Origin: an uncultured Lachnobacterium sp.
GTDB lineage: Bacteria > Bacillota > Clostridia > Lachnospirales > Lachnospiraceae
Length of the DNA stretch: 6,878 nucleotides
Direction of reading: 5' to 3'
NCBI GenBank assembly: GCA_900549895.1
Contig: URQG01000101.1
Coordinates: 1 to 6,878 of the forward strand
The notes beneath the pieces are model-generated. The model did no database searches and was not told the origin of the DNA. It saw only the letters and a program-made list of their open reading frames with translations. Shown here one piece after another: positions 6,833 through 6,878 of the stretch. The position numbers and the translations under genes are program-made. Positions within the stretch are counted from its first letter, which is position 1; the number at the start of each line of letters is the position of its first letter.

Positions 6833-6878
6833 GTGGAAGAAAAATTAGAACAGACCTATTTATATGATTTTTATGGCG
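6833..6878 (+). CDS. ylxM: Probable YlxM family DNA-binding protein, 5' start only
   Basis: Only the first 15 codons are present, reading from GTG as MEEKLEQTYLYDFYG, and the frame is open to the window edge. The pattern of a short charged start followed by a YLYDFYG-like segment resembles the N-terminus of YlxM (B. subtilis, as I recall it, has YLFDFYQ at this place), a small helix-turn-helix protein of the sigma-70 region 4 type. In Firmicutes ylxM normally sits between ftsY and ffh, so the location agrees. The resemblance covers few residues, so the call leans partly on gene order. The start codon choice (GTG 6833 or 6824) is not certain. Confidence 0.65.
   Translation, partial: MEEKLEQTYLYDFYG

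Noticed and set aside
6831..6848. ATG at 6831 as the start of the last gene
   Set aside because: That frame stops after five codons (TAG 6846-6848), whereas the frame from GTG 6833 stays open and gives a YlxM-like sequence.
1..6878. Search for a new defence, mobile or RNA-based system
   Set aside because: Every stretch is accounted for by conserved core genes or short intergenic regions with terminators. I saw no transposase, repeat array, structured RNA or unknown gene cluster.

Overview
This is a housekeeping segment of a Gram-positive (Firmicutes) chromosome, most likely from a Clostridia-class bacterium such as a Lachnospiraceae member. The assignment rests on three things: the gene order acpP-rnc-smc-ftsY-(ilvA)-ylxM, strong purine-rich Shine-Dalgarno sites before the genes, and protein character (an SMC of the Bacillus length with the DEIEAALDD Walker B variant). 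The species cannot be fixed from the sequence alone. All genes lie on the + strand and are tightly packed; no gene-free stretch exceeds about 100 bases.

Layout: the window opens inside an acyl carrier protein gene (acpP, 5' end missing), which is closed by a 9-bp-stem intrinsic terminator at 214-240. RNase III (rnc, 302-1006) follows and overlaps by 10 bases the gene for the chromosome-organising ATPase SMC (smc, 997-4557). After 21 bases comes the SRP receptor GTPase FtsY (4579-5541), and 4 bases later a single-ACT-domain threonine ammonia-lyase (ilvA type, 5546-6757). A very strong 11-bp-stem terminator (6768-6803) ends this unit. The last 46 bases are the start of what looks like ylxM, the small helix-turn-helix protein normally found just before ffh (SRP54).

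How the genes relate: rnc, smc and ftsY form the conserved block for RNA processing, chromosome segregation and membrane protein targeting. Their overlap and short gaps suggest one transcript. The amino-acid enzyme between ftsY and ylxM is the only departure from the Bacillus-type order. It splits the SRP genes (ftsY from ylxM-ffh) with a terminator.

Three gene starts were moved inward from the longest open frame because the ribosome-binding site and terminator positions decide them: rnc at 302, ilvA at 5546 and ylxM at GTG 6833. I found no mobile element, CRISPR array, tRNA, rRNA, riboswitch or new defence-like system. The window is an ordinary core-genome region, with a few modest regulatory points listed in the findings.
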